Source: Eucommia ulmoides (taxonomy: Eukaryota; Streptophyta; Magnoliopsida; Garryales; Eucommiaceae). Taken from it: 64,000 nucleotides of DNA. Below the pieces are notes generated by a model. It was given only the letters and a program-made list of their open reading frames with translations. It made no database searches and was not told the origin of the DNA. Within the stretch, counting starts at the first letter, position 1. Each line of letters starts with the position of its first letter. The translations under genes were made by a program, and so were the position numbers. Where the stretch lies: positions 1,164,001 to 1,228,000 of the forward strand of contig CM028328.1 of the NCBI GenBank assembly GCA_016647705.1. The letters run 5' to 3'. This document shows positions 21,399-32,357 of the stretch, one piece after another.

Positions 21399-24322
21399 AT
21401 GAATCTGGGAGATTTGAACAAGGTATGGGAGATCAAAGCTCTCAAGAAGGCTGGACAGGAAGAGGCGAGGAGTATTCTCGAAAGAGTCGCCAAACTTGTT
21501 CAACCTATCATGCGTAAACACAAATGGAGGGTGAAGCTTCTCTCTGAATTCTGGTATTTCTTCTTCCTTCGTTCTCTCTTTCATGATCAATGGTGAATTT
21601 CTGATATGGAAATAAATTTGCAGTCCGAACAATCGATCTCTTCTAGGGCTGAATGTAGGAGGGGGAGTACATGTGAAGCTGAGGCTTAGGAGGCCCAACA
21701 GGGATTGTGATTTCTTCCCTTTTGATCAAATTCTGGATACAATGCTGCACGAGCTCTGCCATAATGTTCATGGTCCTCACAATGCCAATTTCTACAAGCT
21801 TTGGGATGAAATCAGAAAGGTTGCTTTTCCATTTCTAATTGCTAGCTACTTTTTCATTTTGAAAATGATTCGTACTCCCTGCAAATCCTAGGTTTAACAA
21901 TGGCGTTGAGCCATTAAATTACTTGTATAGGGCATTGCCATTGCTGAGTTCATTCAAAAGTTTCATTTATAGAACAATGAAAGGTTTCATGGCTGTATAA
22001 ATAACATAGTATGGCCATAGTTGATCATATCCACTCTGTATCTTTACTTTTCCATGCTGATATTTCTTGATACCATGATTTGGTAAGACGTTTCTCTTGG
22101 GTTTATTGGACGCTGGTGGTCAGGTTATAAGTGTGAGGGAAAGCCGAATTTCACGAGTTAGATTTTGGGGTTGAGAGAGGCTAAGACCACCCTACATAAC
22201 TATACTAGAAGCGATATTATGTGGCTGAAATCAGATATTATTTTCGAATTTGACCCATATATTTAGAATTTCTGATGAGAAATTAGTGATATGGGTTTGC
22301 AACCATTTTTTTGACATTAGTTTATTGGTGGTTTGATCGTTTCAAATTCTGATAAGAAATTTTGACAGGAATGTGAGGACCTAATGGCTAAGGGAATAAG
22401 TGGATCTGGAGAGGGATTTGATCTTCCCGGGAGGCGTTTGGGTGGTTTTTCTAGACAGCCTTCTCTTTCATCTCTTCGCCAAACTTCCCTAGCTGCTGCT
22501 GAAAAAAGAGCACGTATGGGTTCTCTGTTACCATCTGGACCTAAACGTTTGGGCGGTGATAGCTCTATTATGGTTGCACTTAGCCCAATTCAAGCTGCTG
22601 CAATGGCTGCCGAAAGGAGATTTCAGGATGATGTCTGGTGTGGTTCTGAGTTGTGTGAAGAATCTGGCGAAGGAGAGTGTAGTAGTAGTACTGATATCTC
22701 AAAGGAGCCTGCTAGTACAATTCAAAATGCTGAAAATGCCATCTCTAGAAAAAGAAGCCATGAATCAAACAGCAGCCTTGTGGACTTAACTACGGATAAT
22801 TCAGTGTCTCAAAAAAGAATTCATCGAACCGATAACAAGTCACTTCCTCCACTTTCTCAGTCAGTATTTGTTCATCGAGAATCTGGGCTGACAAATTCAA
22901 GCAAGAATGCCTCAACTTCTGAATCCGAATTCACATGGAATCTCGATGAAACAGGCAAAACAGAAGAACCCGTTATGTGGGAGTGTGCGACCTGCACTTT
23001 GCTGAACCCAGTAAGAATTCTAATTATTTGGATTTCGATATGGTAATCTTGCAAATACTAGGTTCTATTTGCCAGTTAAAACTTTAGGGCTTGTTTGGTT
23101 GTTCTTCAATTTGCAAATTGCACTATTTTTCAATTAGTTGATTTATAAATTGTTATAATTCAGTGTTTAAGTTAAAAGAATCAGAAACACTTAAATTATA
23201 TAGATAACCATTTTAATTTCTAGTTCAGAACCTCAGATGCTATTCTCTCCTGTAGTTGGGGACTTGGAGTGAAATAATAAAAGGGTAGAGTGTACAAAGT
23301 ATCCCGCCATCTCGAAGTCTGGGGAGGGTCAGATTCACGTAGCCTTAGTTTGTATATTTCTCCATTTACCTATAATCTAATTGATTTACATACATTTTTG
23401 AACAAAGAAGGATGCAGTTATTTTTAATTTAGTTTAATTTTGAAACTATATGTTTTTTTAGTACGAGTAAAATATAGTTTAAAATTTAACTAAATTAAAA
23501 CAATCTTATCTTTCTTTGTTCAAACAAACAATATGTAAATTTAATTAAATCATAGGTAAATGATGAAATGTACAAATCAAATCACCAAATCGCGCCCTTA
23601 GTCTATTCCCCTATTCTATCATGGGGCTTGGACACTTTTCACAACCATTATTTCACTTTGGTTCCCATAGTTACAATTTGAACACATAATATTCCGAAGT
23701 ACCGTAATCATCCCACTTGAGTCCAAATCAATAACTTCATTAAAATTTTGGATGACAATTAGTCAATTGTTGTGCACCCAATTATTTTTAATGGGACTTT
23801 ATGTATATTTCCAACCTCTTCCTTTCCTTGCTATTTTTTACAACAAAAAACCTGTGTGTGTGTATCATGTTATGTATATTTCTGAGTATTTTTGGGGAGA
23901 GGGGGAGATTGGAATTTGTCTATAAAGTCTCCTAAAAACAATCATGTGCATGGCAGACAACTATTTCCCATCCAATATTTTAATGGGGATAATGACTTGG
24001 AATGGAGAGGGATGATCAAGAAACTTTAAGGTGTTATATGTTCAAATTGAAACTATGTGGGGGGCCAAAGTGAGATTTTATCATACTTTAGGGTTGCAAA
24101 GTGTCAAAAACCCTTCTATCATTTTTGTATACAGTGTAATGCTTCTTTTATGCTGTTCATGTTCTAAATTTCTAACATCTGCAGCCATTAGCTCCAATAT
24201 GTGAGCTTTGCAGCACCCATAAGCCTAAAGATGTTGACAAGAAGTATAAATTTTGGTCATGCAAGTTCTGCACTCTGGAAAACAGTGTTAAATTAGAGAA
24301 GTGCACAGCTTGTGGAAAGTGA
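21399..24322 (+). CDS. WSS1A: WSS1-type DNA-protein-crosslink metalloprotease (WLM domain)
   Basis: Zinc protease predicted to degrade proteins crosslinked to DNA, working with SUMO/ubiquitin and CDC48 in the nucleus. Exons 21399-21553, 21624-21819, 22369-23010 and 24185-24322 join in frame to 376 aa. The N-terminal WLM domain begins DLNKVWEIKALKKAGQEEAR and carries the catalytic HELCHNVHGPHN (HExxH plus the third His). A basic FDLPGRRLGG stretch follows. A CDC48-type SHP box and SUMO-interaction motif (VDLTT near residue 251) are plausible in the Ser-rich middle. Two RanBP2-type zinc fingers close the protein (WECATCTLLNP...CELC and WSCKFCTLENS...CTACGK). The short spacing between the two fingers and the exact C-terminal CGK end fit the family. 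Intron 3 contains a foldback MITE. Confidence 0.93.
23625..24115. mobile_element. Foldback MITE family D in WSS1 intron 3
   Basis: The left end GACACTTTTCACAACCATTA and right end TTAGGGTTGCAAAGTGTCAA are inverted relatives. TTCAAATTGAAACTATG and its inverse lie in the arms. Related copies are at about 36440-36670 and 42640-43525. Confidence 0.6.
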
Positions 24323-25400
24323 AGATACTCGCATGGATCTCCCGTTGCTACTCGAGCGCCAAATCTTGGCACTTGAGTCATTTTTCGATCTGCCTCGAGG
24401 TACCCCTTTTTTGTGCATTTAAGTTATTAGGGTGGCGTTTGTCTTTTGTCTTTTGTTTTTGTTTTTTTGTTTTTGTTCTCATAAAACTGAGAACAAAAAA
24501 GAAAATGAAATAGGACAAACGCCACCGGCCACCCAGAGTGCTTCGTGCTCATATAAACTGTTTCATGTTATGTTTTTATCATAACGTTGGCGCTATTGGG
24601 TTATTTATTGGATTGATTTTTGCATGTTGATATGTTATTTTAAACGATTTGGTATGCGTCGCCTTAGGAAACGAATTCAAGAACAAATTCGTGTTAGTAA
24701 TCTAATGAGTTTCGAGAGGGAAGCTTTTGCCTTTAAACCTAGATTGCCATGAAATGTTAGATGAACTAGGGATATTTCTTGTTATTTCGATTGATACTGA
24801 ACGCACCTCTGTCATTTTAATAATACTTAAGATTTGGTTACCTAAGATACCGTTATTATATTTTGTTGACGAAAATACCCTTGTAATGTAACATAATATT
24901 TTCTATTTTTATTTTTGTTTTCTATTTTCTACTCTTTTTGTTTTTTTGTGTTTTTGTTCTGTATTTTTTTATTTTATTTGTTTAGTTCATTTTTTTAATT
25001 TTTTTAAAAAAAAATTGGTATGATATTTGTGTGGGACAAATAGTTGTTGTTGGTGGTATGATATTTGTACAAAAAAAGAAAAAGAACAATGAAAACTAAA
25101 CTAGAAATTAAAAAGGAGATAAAAATGAGAACTAAAAGAATTGCAAAAATTAAAACAAAAATATGAATTAAAATAAAAAATATAATAAAATAAAAATAGA
25201 TAAGAAATCATTTTTTTTCTTTTTGGTTTTTAAATTTAAAGTTTTTCTTTTTGTTTTAATTTTCGTTTTTTAGTTTTTTGTCAACAAAATGTGATAAGAC
25301 GTGTCTTAAATACTATTTAAATGACAGGGGGTGTATTCAATATTTTCCTAGATATACCATGAAGCTCGTCTAAGTATTAGTTGGAGGTTAAAAATTTCAA
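24323..25400. other. WSS1 3' flank with a 95-bp hairpin element, then AT-rich DNA
   Basis: About 110 bases past the stop codon a short foldback (24432-24525) has perfect ends GGTGGCGTTTGTC and GACAAACGCCACC around T- and A-rich arms. It probably falls in the WSS1 3' UTR. Beyond it the DNA is homopolymer-rich with no recognisable gene. Confidence 0.55.
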
Positions 25401-25427
25401 ATCCCGACTCAAAATCCGTAGTCTACG

Positions 25428-25930
25428 AAGTTTGGGTACAGTTTCACTTTATCCCTAATTAGTCGAATTTGCTTCATAAAATTCTTTTTTGTCAATTTGG
25501 TCTAATTGATTGATTCGGGTATTTTTTCCGTTAAGGTTGGGAGCAAAGTGTAATTTCTTTTAATCTTTAATGGTGTAGAGTGCAATATAGCCTTTTCTTA
25601 TATTAATTAGTTAGATGAGCATTAAAACGGCAGGATGGTGCTACAAAGCTCCTGTTATGTGCGGGGTATGAGGAAATGGCAGATCACTTGAGTCTATTAT
25701 ACGCAATCTTTGCGTTGTAGGAGGCTATTTTCACTACTTGAATCTGTGACTTTCAGGTCACATGCTGATAATTTCTATTGTTGCGCCAAGGCTCCCCTTA
25801 GATGAGCAATGAAAAATAGAAATTAATTAATTGGGCCAAATTGATATAAAGTAAAATTCAAGTGATAATTTTCAATAATTAAACAAATTAGGGGGTGAAA
25901 TGATATTGTACCCAAACTTCAGGGGTACAA
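25428..25930. mobile_element. Foldback MITE interrupted by an Au SINE
   Basis: GAAGTTTGGGTACAGTTTCACTT at the left pairs with GTACCCAAACTTCAGGGGT at the right. The insert is the SINE at 25622-25797. Confidence 0.55.
25622..25797 (-). mobile_element. Full-length Au-type SINE with perfect target duplication
   Basis: On the minus strand it starts GGGGAGCCTTGGCGCAACAA (A-box region) and continues through a B-box-like AGATTCAAGTAGTG, GCGTATAATAGAC and ACATAACAGGAGC, ending in the GCACCATCCTGCCG region. It is flanked by the perfect 11-base direct repeat TTAGATGAGCA (25611-25621 and 25798-25808), which supports a complete and relatively recent insertion. Confidence 0.88.
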
Positions 25931-26049
25931 AGTACTATTTTAGCCTAATTTTTTTTATTTTTTTTTCAATAATTGCTTTACCCCCTTGTATTTTTGGTCT
26001 TGTTTTATTCCTAATCCCTCTACTTTAATAACTTATATATATATATGTA

Positions 26050-26235
26050 TATATTTTTTTTTTAATACCCACGAGTGTTCCTTTACCCATATAGGGTGAA
26101 AAACTAGTTTATTCAGGGTACGTGATTGTCCCTTCCAACAAGTGTTTTTCTGTAGGTTCGAATCTCTGACCTTGTAAAGGTTCTTAAATTGTTTTAGTTC
26201 AAGTATGCATCGCCACTTGAGCTATATCTTGTTTT
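26050..26235 (-). mobile_element. tRNA-derived SINE-like repeat, copy 2 (best copy)
   Basis: On the minus strand ATAGCTCAAGTGGCGATGC gives a good polymerase III A box and GAGATTCGAACCT a B box about 60 bases on. The 3' end (ACACTCGTGGGTATT) runs into an A tract. A GA/TA-rich flank follows at 26340-26600 with no gene. Confidence 0.7.
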
Positions 26236-26927
26236 TTTTAAATTTATATATCATCACCTTCTACTTTTAACTAAAATAAATTAATTGTTTTGACATTTTA
26301 ATTTAAATTTAATATTTAAAAGTAATAAAAGAGAAAAATCAACATTATCTCTCTCTCTCCCTCTCTTTCTCTCTCTTCTTTTTTTAATAAAGACAAAATA
26401 AAATTTAAAATCAAAGGTAGGTTTTTTTTTTTTTCATTTCATATAAAATTTAAATAAAAATTTCAAATTTCGCGCAAGAAGTTAATTTTTTAATTTATTA
26501 AAAGTAGAAGGGTTAAAATATAATTTTTTAAAGTAGATAAGATAAAATAAAACAAGATTAGAATATAATTTATAATTTGACTCCTTAGGGTGATTATGTG
26601 AGTCAATTTTTTATTTTATTTTTTTAAAAACAATAATTAAAAAGTTGCTTGTCATTTAATAATATTTAATTTAATAAAGATGAATCACATGATTAGTTGA
26701 CCAAATCCAATGCACAAATTTAGGTCATATTATTTTTTAAAGATTGAGTACATTTTCAACTTGACTAAGGGCTTGTTTGGATATGGACTAAACATTTAAT
26801 TATTATTTAGAGAGAAATAAATAAAACTTATTCTATAAATCAAACATATTTTATGTTTTGGATATTTTCCATCGTTGGATCAACTCTAGATTCAACAATT
26901 GAGATCAAACAACATTTTACATTGCGT

Positions 26928-27560
26928 TTGGTACGTTAGAATGTATTGATAATAAGATTAGAATTAATATGATAATGGAATGAAATTATTATTACTATTC
27001 CTATGTTTGGTGATGAAAAAGATTACATGTGGTATTAGAATAATATCAAAATGTAAAATAATAATTTAATTGAATTTTCAAATGGTATAGTAGTTAATTT
27101 AATTAAATTTAATTCTAATTCAAATATTTGTTTAGTATTTGGTGTCGTTTTTTGACCGATTATTGATTAAAATCTAATCCCATGTAATTGAGATTAACTA
27201 ATACTAAGTTTATTTTGGTATTGGTTAATCTCATGTTTTGTGGGATTAAGGAACTTTTGGTAATAGAAATGAGATTAAATCACAGGGTTAGTGGCATTTT
27301 ACCTCTATGTGGTTTGGTGATTTGGTCGATTTGCACTTTATCCCCTTGTGATTTGAAAATCGCCTCTTATCCTCCTGTGGTTAAATTTTCAAAACACTTA
27401 TTCCACTGATACAGGGGGTAAGTGCTAACATAAGAGAGTAAGTGCAAATCAGTTAAACCACAGGCGGGTAAAGTGCTATTAACCCTTAAATTACACGTAC
27501 CAAACATAAGAATGGTTCATTCTAATCCCATATTGAATTCCGTATACCAAACGTCACCTT
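26928..27560. mobile_element. Foldback MITE with a second MITE nested inside
   Basis: The outer ends GCGTTTGGTACGTTAGAATG and GTATACCAAACGTCACC are inverted relatives. The inner element at 27283-27488 has ends GGTTAGTGGCATTTTACC and GGTAAAGTGCTATTAACCC with CCACAGG-type inner repeats, a widespread plant pattern. Confidence 0.65.
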
Positions 27561-28182
27561 AAATCTTTATAATCTAATATCAAGTAATATCACTAACAAA
27601 TCAATAATATGTCAAAATATTTTACACAAAAAAATTAACATAGTACTTTTAGTCAGGGAAATCACTAATTAACAAATAAAATACACAGATGAAATTTAAA
27701 AGGTATAAAATATAATTAGAGTCAATTACTTTGTAAGTGTGGGAGTGAAATTTTTAGGCGAGATTTTTTCCTTTGTAAATATTTTATCTACTTATCACAA
27801 CAATTTGTTATTTTCAAATGAATCCCAGCCGTTAAAAAAAAGATATATTAAAAAAAAAACATGATTTATTAATAGATATTTGAATGTAATTTTTTTTTAA
27901 TTAAATGCAATGAAATTGATTTAATTAATTTTGAACCGATATAATTTTAATTTTGTATTAATAATTAATTTTAAGCTCAAAAAATGAGTTTGATTGAAGT
28001 TTAATATGCACGAGAATTTTGGGGTACCTTGAAAATATTAAAATTATAGAATTTGATGAAAAAACGAAGAAAGAAAATAAAATTGAAAATAAAAACAAGA
28101 CGTGATTGGTATGGTGAGAAAATTGCACGGAGAGAGAAATAAGAAAAAAAATGTACAATTTTTAAAGTAGTTTTTTAGTAAA
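27561..28182. other. AT-rich intergenic DNA
   Basis: Very AT-rich with homopolymer runs and scattered short ORFs. I see no gene, element end or RNA in it. Confidence 0.5.
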
Positions 28183-28425
28183 CAATACACAAATTTGATT
28201 TTTTTTGCTCATACAGCCTATGCGTTATAGTTATACTTTCAGAAGTGTAAAGTTACTACATCATATGAAAGACTGTAATTTTCATGTAAAAAATTACAAT
28301 GATTTTAGATTTTTGACAAAAATTATTGAATTTCTGAAAAAATTACTGTACTAAGTGGGTTCAATAAATAATAAGTTACAAAATTTGGGTTCTATGGCAA
28401 AAATTCAACTTTTTAATTCCACTAA
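28183..28425. mobile_element. MITE family C, degenerate copy
   Basis: Shares CAATACACAAATTTGA, the TACAGCCTATGCGTTATA region, AGTTACTACATCATAT and ATTATTGAATTTCTGAAAAA with the better copy at 15817-16066. Ends are eroded. Confidence 0.5.
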
Positions 28426-28532
28426 TTTGGGAGGAAATGGAGGAAAAAATGAGGTTGAATTCTTAAATAAAATTTATTAAAATTGCAATTAAACACCTGA
28501 TAATTGAATATTTAATTTATTGATAAAAGGAC

Positions 28533-28640
28533 AGTCCAGTGTTACAAAACTCTCGCTATACGTGGGATCCGGGAAAGGGTCAAACTACTTAAGTCTATTG
28601 TACGCAGTTTTACTTTACTTTGATATGAGACTAAAATAGT
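28533..28640 (-). mobile_element. Au-type SINE, partial
   Basis: Reads as an inverted Au SINE tail: CAGTGTTACAAAACTCTCGC, GGGATCCGGGAAAGGGTC and TCTATTGTACGCAGTTTTAC. The tRNA-related half is not recognisable. Confidence 0.7.
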
Positions 28641-28849
28641 AAATTAAATACGTTTTTTTCCCCGAAATCTTATATTCTCTTTCTTCTACATTAATCTAGT
28701 CAAATTTATCACATTTTTGAAAATAAATTTTATTGCGCAATGTAATGTAATCACAAGTTTAGGGTGCAATGTGTGATCAAATTTGTGTGTGGGGAGCAAA
28801 GTGAAATTTACCTAAGTAGTATTGTGTTCTAATTGGTCGGCCATATATA

Positions 28850-29040
28850 TATATATATATATATTTATATATTCACGAGTGTTTTCACATTCACACAGTG
28901 TGCGAGATTAATTTCGTTCGGAATTCTATAACTGTCTTTTTTAACAAATATTTTTTTTTACAGTCTAAAATTTCTGATGTTACAAAGAACGCTTGAACCC
29001 TTGATGCCTTTACTTGGTTATACTTGGTACATAACTTGTA
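28850..29040 (-). mobile_element. tRNA-derived SINE-like repeat, copy 3 (degenerate)
   Basis: Follows a TA run with TATTCACGAGTGTTTTCACATTCACACAG and TTCGTTCGG as in copies 1 and 2. The tRNA-like half is eroded. It lies just upstream of the probable transcription start region of the BAH/Agenet gene. Confidence 0.5.
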
Positions 29041-29817
29041 TTATCGTATCTCTCTCTCTCAAAGATGAGATTTTAATTACACTTGCCTGCCGCCTACCCA
29101 ACCTCCCTCCCACATCTCTCGCCACTTCTCTCCCTCTCTCTCTCTCTCTCTCTCATCATCACCTTCTTCATGGGATGTGAAATCCTGAGGCTCTGCAACT
29201 CTCTCATCGAATCGCTTTTGCCATGTTTACTTCCTCCCTGAGGTCTCTCAATACCAGATTTTTGTCTCTTCTTCTTCCCCCCCTCCTCCTCCTCCGCCGC
29301 CGCCGATCTTTTACAGTTTAAAGCACCAACGAAACCTTCCTCTGGTCTTGACTACTCGTTGAAGCTTCCATTGGAGTACCGCCGTCAGAGTTTTCACTTC
29401 AGAACCCAGTTCTTGAGCTGGGTCTGTTTCTAGTGTTTCCCCATACCCAGATGCCCATTTCGTTTTCTCGTTCATTTTCTTCGGAATTTTACCCTTTTTT
29501 TTTTGGTTTCTCTACGGATTTGGAGTTCGATTTGGCTGTCTGATCTTCTTGCAGATCTTTATAACCTTGGATTTATCTGGGTTTTCTTCAATTTTTGTTT
29601 ACTGTACCTCGTTCGAGTTTTGACCATGAAATTCATGGATATCTTAAGCTGGGACATCAAAATCGTGAAGATTTATGCGATTTTTGTCTCGATTACTTCT
29701 AGATTGTAGTTGTCTGTTCGATGAATTCAACTGGGTTTTAAAGTTTAAACCCTTTTCGTCATTTCCCTTGTTAAAACCACTTCAACTTTCAAAATTAGGG
29801 TTTATTCTAGGCTTACA
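29041..29817 (+). promoter_or_regulatory. Probable promoter and 5' UTR of the BAH/Agenet gene
   Basis: Contains CT microsatellites near 29049-29060 and 29130-29155 and a C/T-rich run of CCTCCTCC and CCGCCGCC near 29280-29305. Long upstream ORFs lack coding character. This is typical of a pyrimidine-rich plant leader; an intron in the leader is possible but not proven. Confidence 0.4.
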
Positions 29818-32282
29818 ATGGCTTCTACTCACTGTTTTGTCGAGTGGAAGGAACAATTTGTCTCGAAGGAGAGGGGCAACCGTGTGGTTCACTATTTCTT
29901 GAAGGATATTACAGGGGAATCGATTCTAGCTGTTGTCGGCACCGAGAGAAGTGTTAGACACATGTTCTATGTTGTTTCTGAGGAATTTGTGAATGTTCAT
30001 GGGAAAGAAAATTGGATCTATGCCGGATTTCGATGGAGATCGCGGAGAGAAGTTGTTAACTGGCTCACATCTATGTTGTCGAAACATCATCGTACAAGTA
30101 TGTCTGTTTTTCTTACATATTACCCGTAATTTACTTGCAATTGTTGAACATAATTTAGCTATGATCAGGTGTTCTTTAGAATTTCATGGCTTATCTTTGT
30201 TTTATCTAGAATTTTAGATGAATTGATGGCTAAAAATGAAGAACATTTGCTAAGATTTTGTGAAACTATGAATTTTAACTTTGGATCATTTGGATTTGTT
30301 ACTTACAGTGAATTAATTACCGATGATAATAGATTACACGATTCCTTGGAAACTTTGAGGTTGTGTTTTGCTTACACGTTTATTTCTAATTCGAATTCTG
30401 AATCTCCAATTCTGTGCTTCCAAACACAACCTAAAGGTTTAATTTTGGGTAGTGTTTATTCCTTTGTAACACTAAGGTAGTGTTTGATTACATGTTTATG
30501 TCTAATTACAATTCCAAATCTCCAATTTTGTGCATCAAAACGCTACCTAAAGGTTTAATTTTGGGTAGTGTTCCTTGCTAACATTTAAGGTAGTGTTTGG
30601 TTACACGTTCATTTCTAATTCCAGTTCCGAATCTCCAATTCTTTGCTTCGAAATGCTACCCTAAAGGTTCAATTTTGGGTAGTGTTTGTTCCTTGGTAAC
30701 ACTAAGGTTGTGTTTGGTTACAAGTTCATTTCTAATTCCAATTCCAAATCTCCAATTCTTTGCTTCCAAATGCTACCTAAAGGTTCAATTTTTGGTTGTG
30801 TTTATTCCTTGGTAACAATAAGGTAGTGTTTGGCTACTCGTTTATTTCTAATTCCAATTTTGAATCTCCAATTGAGTGCATCCAAACGCTACCTAAAGGA
30901 TTAATTTTGGGTAATGTTTAATTCTCGGTAACACTAAGGTGGTGTTTGGTTACACGTGCATTTCTAATTCCAATTCTTTGCTTCCAAATGCTACCTAAAG
31001 GTTATATTTTGTGTAGTGTTTGTTCCTTGGTAACACTAAGGTAGTGTTTGGTTACTTGCTTATTTCTAATTTCCAATTCTGAATCTCCAATTATGCGCAT
31101 CCAAACGCTACCTAAAGGATTAATTTTGGGTAATGTTTATTCCTTGGTAACACTAAGGTAGCGTTTGGTTACACGCTCATTTCTAATTCCAATTCCGAAT
31201 CTCCAATTCTTTGCTTCCAAATGCTACCTAAAGGTTTAATTTTGGGTAGTGTTTATTCCTTGGTAAGACTAAGGTAGTGTTTGGTTACATTTTTATTTCT
31301 AATTCTGATTCTGAATCTCCAATTTTGCGCATCCAAACGCTGCCTAAAGGATTAATTTTTGGGATTCCTTGGTGACACTAAGGTAGTGTTTGGTTACATG
31401 TTTTATTTCTAATTCCAATTCCGAATCTCCAATTCTTTGCTTTCAAATGCTACCTAAAGGTTTAATTTTGGGTAGTGTTTATTCCTATTCTGAATGTCTA
31501 ATTCTAATTCCTATTCCTAAAGGTTTAATTTTGGGTAGTGTTTATTCCTTGGTAACACTAAGGTAGTGTTTGGTTACTTGTTTCTAATCCCGATTCCAAA
31601 TCTCCAATTTTGTGCTTCCAAATGCTACCTAAAGGTTTAATTTTGGGTAATGTTTGGTTACAAGTTCATTTATAATTCCAATTCTAAATATCCAATTCTT
31701 TGCTCCCAAACACTACGTAAATGGTTAATTTTTTGGGGGTACTAAATGTATTTTATCCCATGACAGAATCACCAAAGAATGATCTTAAATCCGGAGTCGG
31801 TTCTCAAGAGATCCACATGCCCGAATACAAGGTATATCTTATTTGTTATATCTTAGCACTTTAATTATTGGCTTAAATGTTCTTCTCCTCTTTATTTAGG
31901 GTTAATACCAAAAATGGTTTATTATTATTATCGTTTTTTTGGCACGTGCATGGCAGGGTTGCGTTGTGAGGAGTTTGAAAGGACACACTACGGACATTGT
32001 ATGGTCTGGAATAGCGTGGACTTGTGGTAAACAGCTCAAGCACTATCCGTCGTTTTGCAGGAACGGAATTAAGATTGGGGTAAGTTCTGCCACTCTATTT
32101 ACTTGGCTAAAGATAGGATTTTTCCTATATTTAAAGAGAGAGATTGGATGGATTCATATATGTATATATATGAAGGGTATAGCAGTCATATTACACAAAT
32201 AGTGAATGCTATGTTTGGATCAGGGTGAAGGGGGGAGGGAAAGATTGGATAGATTCAATTCCCTTCCCATTTTTTCCTCTAT

Positions 32283-32357
<75 letters not shown>

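Noticed and set aside
30366-31735. CRISPR-like regular repeats
   Set aside because: Units are adjacent 115-bp tandem repeats without spacers, in an intron of a plant gene.
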